Below, in pieces: positions 58,780 through 64,000 of a stretch of 64,000 nucleotides of DNA (the first letter of the stretch is position 1; each line of letters begins with the position of its first letter). A program made the position numbers and the translations under genes. The DNA is from Maratus speciosus (lineage: Eukaryota; Arthropoda; Arachnida; Araneae; Salticidae). The notes under the pieces are model-generated. The model had not been told where the DNA came from, did no database searches, and worked only from the letters and a program-made list of their open reading frames with translations. Where the stretch lies: positions 109,858,935 to 109,922,934 of the forward strand of contig OZ010792.1 in assembly GCA_963932465.1 (NCBI GenBank), written 5' to 3'.

Positions 58780-59062
58780 TGCCAACCTTTATTTACATTT
58801 TAAAATAATATCATATCGTTATAAACACAGCTACCAATGTATGAAACTTATAAGCAATTTGCAAAATATTTACATCATTTAATACATATAAATATAGAAA
58901 AACAGTTTATTTAATACATACATATGCACACATACTTAAATTTACTTTTGACAATGTTGTACAGAAAGATATTTTAGCGTTACGAAGACAGTTTACCATG
59001 CGAACACTGTTCTACTTTTGCAACTACTTTTATTGCATCTCCAGCTGCAATAGGTGCTGCCC
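58780..59062 (-). other. Possible last exon and 3' UTR of a host gene
   Basis: Minus strand: after a possible acceptor GGGATGTAG (59071-59063) the frame reads GAAPIAAGDAIKVVAKVEQC then SHGKLSS and TAA at 58982-58980. Its composition looks like ordinary protein rather than transposon debris. An AATAAA signal follows on the same strand at 58793-58788, about 190 bases after the stop. No family recognised, no upstream exon found, and the acceptor lacks a strong pyrimidine tract. Confidence 0.25.
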
Positions 59063-59559
59063 CTACATCCCAACATACAGTAGCATATTATAATCATTTA
59101 CACAAATTCTTTCTGAAAGCAAAATATCTTTTTAGAAAAAAGTTATAACATCTATTGTTGCAATTGCTCAATAAAAAATAGTAAGAGTCCTGGAAAATTT
59201 AGGAATAGAAAATAAAAATATTAATTTAGCAGAAACAAATTTCACCAAGAAAATTAGCATGCAGATTGGAAATTTTTTTCATTGTTTGCCATTTCATTAT
59301 CATGACTGTTTATAATACTAGCAAGAAAAGTACTTTCTAGAAGACTAGTTATACCAAGGCTCTTATAAAAAGGAAGTACCAATAACTGCTTTATAATCCT
59401 ATCAAATTCATAATAGGATCTTTTGATAATAAAGGTTTTTGAAGTTACTCAGCTCACTGTTTTGGAGAACGATATTTTGTATTAAAAAATCTGCATGGAA
59501 TTAATTTTTCATCATAAGTTAAGAATCATGAATAAATCAATGTATCAAAATTATAAACA

Positions 59560-59945
59560 ATTTGCTCAATAAAAAATATATTACAATTCATCAGACATAC
59601 AAGTGAAAATTACATGAATACATTTAATACAATTAAAAATTTGTTTATAATGTTTGTATAATGTTGTCAATATTTCTGGAAGGTGTGTTCACTGATTAAT
59701 GAATCTTGTGTACTTCCACCTGAATACACAGCATTGCTTTGATATTTTTTATACTTCGTTTAATTTTAACTGTTAAGAATTATTAACTGTAAACATGATA
59801 TATAGTTTTCTGGTCATCTGAATGTTATTGCACTGATGAGGGGCTAAAATTTTATTCAAAACGTTTGTATTTTTAATTGTATTAAATGTATGTAATTTTT
59901 ATTTGTATGTCTGATGATTTGTAATATATTTTTTATTTTTAAATT
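59560..59945. repeat. Inverted repeat, two ~75-bp arms
   Basis: AATATATTACAATTCATCAG ACATACAAGTGAAAATTACAT on the left and the complement on the right (ATGTATGTAATTTTTATTTG TATGTCTGATGATTTG). The ~220-bp centre includes CACTGATGAGGGGCTAAAAT TTTATTCAAAACG. Confidence 0.75.
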
Positions 59946-60158
59946 GTATATCAGACGTTAAACAATGATTATTTATTTTAATTTGCTCAATATTTAAACC
60001 CTTTAATAATTTAGTCTTTAATTCAAAAACAAATCATACTTGCAGATATATCACTTTAATTGATTTTTTTCAATTCATGTGGCATCTGAACATCAAGTTT
60101 TCTTTTTTTTTTAAAACCAAACTTTTTCAAATGATCATTAATAACTATTAAAAAAAAT

Positions 60159-60362
60159 GGTACTTTTCGGTTAGCCGGGCGCCAGTGTTATATATACATA
60201 TGTATGTATACATATACATTTATATATACTGTATATGTACACACACACATATAAATGTATACATATAGCTTCTATATATGTATAAATATACATAAATATG
60301 TATATATAGGTATACATACATATGTATATGTAACACTGGCGCCCGGCTAACCGAAAAGTACC
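60159..60362. mobile_element. 204-bp palindromic MITE, 8-bp duplication
   Basis: Perfect 31-32 bp termini GGTACTTTTCGGTTAGCCGG... ; AAAAAAAT at 60151-60158 and 60363-60370. The centre is a (TA/TACA)-rich near-palindrome. The GGTACTT start, 8-bp A+T-rich target and length link it loosely to 35918-36210. Confidence 0.88.
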
Positions 60363-61039
60363 AAAAAAATTTATTCTCTTCTATGACAATCAGCTACAAT
60401 TAATACTTTTAATTTGTTACGAGGCAAAGCCTGTCGTATTTCAACAAAAGAAAATGCTTAAAAGGAGCTGTTACATTAAATTTAAAATTAACCTACAAAA
60501 TTAATTATAGTAAAAAATCCATCTTACATTGGTCAGTCTAACTCTACCAAAACACTATTTTCATAAACTACAACTGTTAAAATTATAGAAAAATTAAGCT
60601 TTATTCTCAGCATCATATAATCAAGATAAGAAATTATGATGAGGTCATCAATTGTCCAACTGACAGTCTCCTATGTTTGGTATTACGAAATAAAAAAAAA
60701 CCCAGTAAAAATGATTTCACTTTGACACAATCGTAGATTTTTTTCCTTCATGAAACCTAAATCTAACAACGTTTTCAAAAAATATTTTAATGTGCAATAA
60801 ATTTTAATAAATATATTTCCAAACTTAAAGACAAGTTTGTCAGCTACAATTTTCCATGGGAAAATTCATGCTCCTAACTTGAAGTTCTAGTCTCAATACC
60901 GGCGAATAAAAATTCCAGAAATAAAGTGCATTTGTGGTAAAATATTTCATTTTATTAACAAAAATTATGGTTTTCTTTTAAATATAATGTCATTTTCACT
61001 CGCTGAAGCATTTCGCCTAGTGTCTGAAACTCAGTATCA

Positions 61040-61255
61040 TAGATACACAATGGTACTACAATCCATGTAGGATTTTGACCTACCTCAATATACCTCACCA
61101 GACCTTCCGATCTCTGGCCTTTAATTTATAATCTGGTTTTGTGTTAGATCTTTCTCTATCTCTTCTATCCATCTCTTCCTGGGTCTACCAATACTTCTTT
61201 TACCTATTAATTTACCATTACAAATCTTCTTTGTGCTTCTCTCATCCCTCATGCA
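61040..61255 (-). mobile_element. LINE-type retrotransposon 3' fragment with 13-bp duplication
   Basis: Flanked by AAACTCAGTATCA at 61027-61039 and 61256-61268. The minus strand encodes GKRSIGRPRKRWIEEIEKDL, matching the G-R-P-x-x-R-W-x-x-x-x-x-x-D-L motif found at the C-terminus of many arthropod LINE polyproteins. It is 5' truncated. The paralogue at 40507-40522 has a single AAACTCAATATCAGC, the empty site. Confidence 0.75.
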
Positions 61256-61272
61256 AAACTCAGTATCAGCAG

Positions 61273-61313
<41 letters not shown>

Positions 61314-61429
61314 AATGCAACAACTTTATAAGGAAAAATGCATTTTTTTGTGTCAAAAATGACGTCCCTTTCTGTTCAATTTTTTTAAATAGTTATTTTT
61401 AATTGTAAGGAGAAAGTGACATCAATAAG

Positions 61430-62098
61430 CAGGGTTCATACTCATTTTCCAAGAAAAAATCCCCTGAGAATCCCCTGATGTATTTTTCGGGAGGTACAAT
61501 TTTTGCATGTCAACAATTAAGGACATTTTTTAAACCAGTATCATGACACTCACCTTTTAGAAATAAAAACAAGACAATGTAAAAAATAAAGTTTATATAT
61601 CACCTATATAAACAATATGAAAAGAACTTTAAAGGAAAAACATTAATTTGTTTAAAATAGATGAAGTCTGTATGCCTTGTGGGGCTGTCCTTAAAAACTT
61701 GATAGCTTGGCTGCAAGAATTTAATTTCCACTTCACGATTTTATTACTTCTTCAAAAGCATTATGAATGAATAATATGAAGGCTGCAAGTGTCAATATCA
61801 ATTTTAAAACATCCTTTAGTTTTTTTAAAGTTCCTCTTGAATTGTTATCAAACCTCACGATGTTAGAAGGTGAATCTAGTGAATGAATGGATGTAGACAA
61901 GACAGATGCGATATCGTAAAGCACACGAACAGCAGCAATTGTCTTTAATTTCCCAGAGTAATCAGTCATTTTGCCAGTTTTCCCAGGTTTGGTGAATTGT
62001 TTGCATTATCCCTTGAGATTCCCCTGATTTTTACAACCCAAAATTTATCCCCTGACTTTCCCATGAATCCCATATTCCCCTGATGAGTATGAACCCTG
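61430..62098. mobile_element. 669-bp TIR element, 5-bp duplication
   Basis: Termini CAGGGTTCATACTCATTTTC and (complement) CAGGGTTCATACTCATCAGG, followed by repeated CCCCTGA words. ATAAG at 61425-61429 and 62099-62103. The paralogue at 47605-47625 (CATCAGTAAGAATATAATCAAT) is the matching empty site. A minus-strand frame (61733-61969) is open but unrecognised. Confidence 0.82.
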
Positions 62099-62358
62099 AT
62101 AAGGAAATAATCAATGAAGCTCAATATTTCTCTTTTCCCTGCAACAATGGAAGTAATCCAATTGCCAACATTTTGAAGAAATTTCATAAAAATATGTTTA
62201 AAAGTGAAATATAAAAATGGGAATATTTTAAAAAATAGCTTGCACAAACACATAAAAAAGGAACAGCTTTCATTTAAAAAAATAATTAGCAAAATCGGTT
62301 CAGTAGGAATTTCAGGGCAGATGACTAAAAAAACAGCCTTGTTTTTTAAACATATAGA

Positions 62359-64000
62359 TTATCAGAGCTAATCAACCAAAACATAGTGTATCTTAAACTG
62401 TAAAAAATAACAACAATGAAATTTTGCAAACAAATTTTGATACCATACATTCTAATAGCACACTTTGGAATCATTTATCCAGAAACCAATTACTAGTTAT
62501 CCAGAATCATATTTCCAGTTGACTGACTTCAGAATCTTTCCAGAAAAAAGTGCCAATTTGACATGTTCAATTGCTTGATACTTTGCCACATGCATGAAAT
62601 AACTTGATGCCAAAATCTAGAATTTGAAATGGAAGGATTTTGTACAGGTTGTTTTGATTTTTATGCAGAATTATTGCTTATAAGGAATTCACATAAACTG
62701 CCTTCCATCAAACTGTGACTAATCTTTGATTGGATCAAAGCTGTACACAGAAAGTGCAATGTAATCCAGTCTTCTGCAACTCCAGTTCAGTATTCTAGCA
62801 CTGTAAGATGGAATATGATACTACATGTCTTTGAATGAAGAATATACAATAAACACCCCAAATCTGGATTTATATGAATTTTTCATAAAAGTAATTACTT
62901 TTTTTACATAATTTGTTCCCGCTTAATACTGGTACAATGTCTGAAATTATATCAATATGAGCTAAAAAAAGTATATACATGTATAAATATTTTTATTTTA
63001 CACTTTTATGGGTTAAGCTGGAGTCTTCTATAACTTAAAAACAGTATTTATTAAAAACTAGACAGGCTTTGTCCATTTAGAGGACCTTCAGAAAAACTAT
63101 AAATACACTTGATTTCATTTGTGTTACTCTTTAAATGCTGGCTACAATACAAACTCAGCATTTCATTGTATCATTGTCAAAAACTAAAGGCATACTTATT
63201 ACGTCATGTGATGAGAAATTATGTTAAATTGAGAAAGACAAACAATATATTTCCAAGACACACAAACTATACTTTAAACAAATTTTAATTAATTTATTAA
63301 AAAGTGAATTCATTAAATACTAAAAAAATCATTTTCCCTGTTATGCATAGAACTTGCAAACATTAAAAAAAGATTTACCTAAATAGAGTCCATCTAATTA
63401 ATCTGATAATTGTGTAGCAAGAAAAAGAAAAGTCTTTTAATGTTGAATGTTATTCATTATGAAGCGATTCATTTTCATTTATTAAGAACAAGAACACATG
63501 TCTAAACAAATTAGCTGCCTTAGCAAAGTTATCAACGGAGCAAAAAACTTTCAAAATCATTTTTGCTGCTGCGATAATTATTTAATTTCAACAAAATATG
63601 AGAAAGTTACTTGACTCTAGATTCATAGTAATCATTTTTATCATTGAAAATAACATTAAGATAGATTACAGGACTAATACAGGCACTAAGTGAAATTTCA
63701 AGACAAACATTTTTCAAAATTTCAGGAAAATTTCAAAACACATTTACTTAGTATACTAACCAAAATACAACACCATTAAAAAATTAAAGTACATTTAAGT
63801 CTGAGAAAGTAATAATATTAATAAACTTCACACACATAAATTCAAAACAAATAATCTATCAGGATTATTTCAAGTACTCACTATCAACCTGAATAAACAT
63901 TAATTACTGTTAGTTACATTAATTCACTGTCTTATTATCTACATTAGAGCTACATGCAAAGTCACATATACAGTAATAACCCAACTTACGTCCCCTCTCT
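62359..64000. other. A+T-rich DNA, no gene recognised
   Basis: No long frame, terminal repeat or RNA gene. A less A+T-rich patch at 62690-62830 has a short open stretch on the minus strand (RILNWSCRRLDYIALSVYSF) ending in TAG, too little to call. It could be intron of the gene suggested at 58780-59062. Confidence 0.3.

Larger units (their letters stand above)
60416..62358 (-). mobile_element. Helitron-like element with two insertions
   Basis: In minus sense it begins A|TCTATATGTTTAAAAAACAAGGCTG, followed by CTACTGAACCGATTTTG, a typical Helitron leader, and ends at GACAGGCTTTGCCTCGT. It aligns with 39841-40598 plus 47561-47790. The 3' end lacks CTRR, so subfamily is uncertain. Insertions: LINE fragment 61040-61255 and TIR element 61430-62098. 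Confidence 0.65.

Noticed and set aside
62690..62830. Possible exon RILNWSCRRLDYIALSVYSF on the minus strand
   Set aside because: Only ~25 codons, no clear splice site in phase, and no family recognised.

Overview
This looks like nuclear DNA of an animal, most likely an arthropod. The grounds are strong A+T richness, no prokaryote-like gene packing, intron-type splice signals, and a mix of Ty3/Gypsy, mariner, pogo/Tigger, hAT, Helitron and TTAA-type elements together with a tRNA-like SINE sequence. A chelicerate such as a spider would fit, but the sequence alone does not prove it. There is no operon, bacterial gene, CRISPR array or rRNA. Almost everything that can be named is mobile DNA, mostly broken and nested.

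Layout. 1-5.2 kb: two Gypsy elements on the minus strand. The outer one (gag in two pieces, 1523-1842 and 4911-5038) is interrupted by a 3.07 kb terminal-inverted-repeat element (1843-4910) with an exact 7-bp target duplication, and by a younger Gypsy whose 142-bp LTR is at 1381-1522 and whose gag-protease runs off the left edge. 6.7-8.6 kb: a CpG-rich minisatellite with higher-order structure. 11.3-13.9 kb: a TTAA element split by a complete Helitron. 14.4-18.4 kb: two TTAA elements (one carrying a six-unit repeat element), a tRNA-like SINE and two unrecognised possible exons. 18.7-23.1 kb: a decayed pogo/Tigger and a decayed mariner with TA duplications. 23.2 kb: a possible first coding exon of a host gene. 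23.7-25 kb: a hAT inside a hAT, carrying a second minisatellite. 25.6-27.7 kb: a rearranged mariner and a Tc1/pogo-type TIR element. 29.8-31.4 kb: a 1.5 kb fold-back. 33-36.2 kb: small TIR elements with 8-bp duplications and a second six-unit repeat. 36.6-40.6 kb: Helitron-like elements. 40.6-47.6 kb: a full-length Gypsy with near-identical LTRs, intact gag-protease, broken pol and a 2.8 kb DNA element inserted in it. 48-49 kb: a perfect 70-bp palindrome and a fold-back element. 49.5-55.5 kb: a 6 kb hAT-like element. 55.8-57.2 kb: a pogo/Tigger remnant. 58.8-64 kb: mostly noncoding DNA, with a possible last exon, a small hAT-like TIR element, and a Helitron-like copy carrying further insertions.

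The elements date one another. Paralogous copies at 39.8-47.8 kb and 60.4-62.4 kb each preserve the empty target site of insertions in the other. The same holds, less exactly, for the TTAA elements at 11.3-13.9 and 50.4-50.8 kb. The observation I rate highest is a ~1 kb element at 17270-18300 and 33851-34758: six diverged units with exactly matching spacing in both copies, and five CTCF-like motifs in each copy at roughly nucleosome-scale intervals.

I do not see a clearly new gene system. The coding content that is not obviously transposon-derived is limited to a few short exon candidates, all given low confidence.
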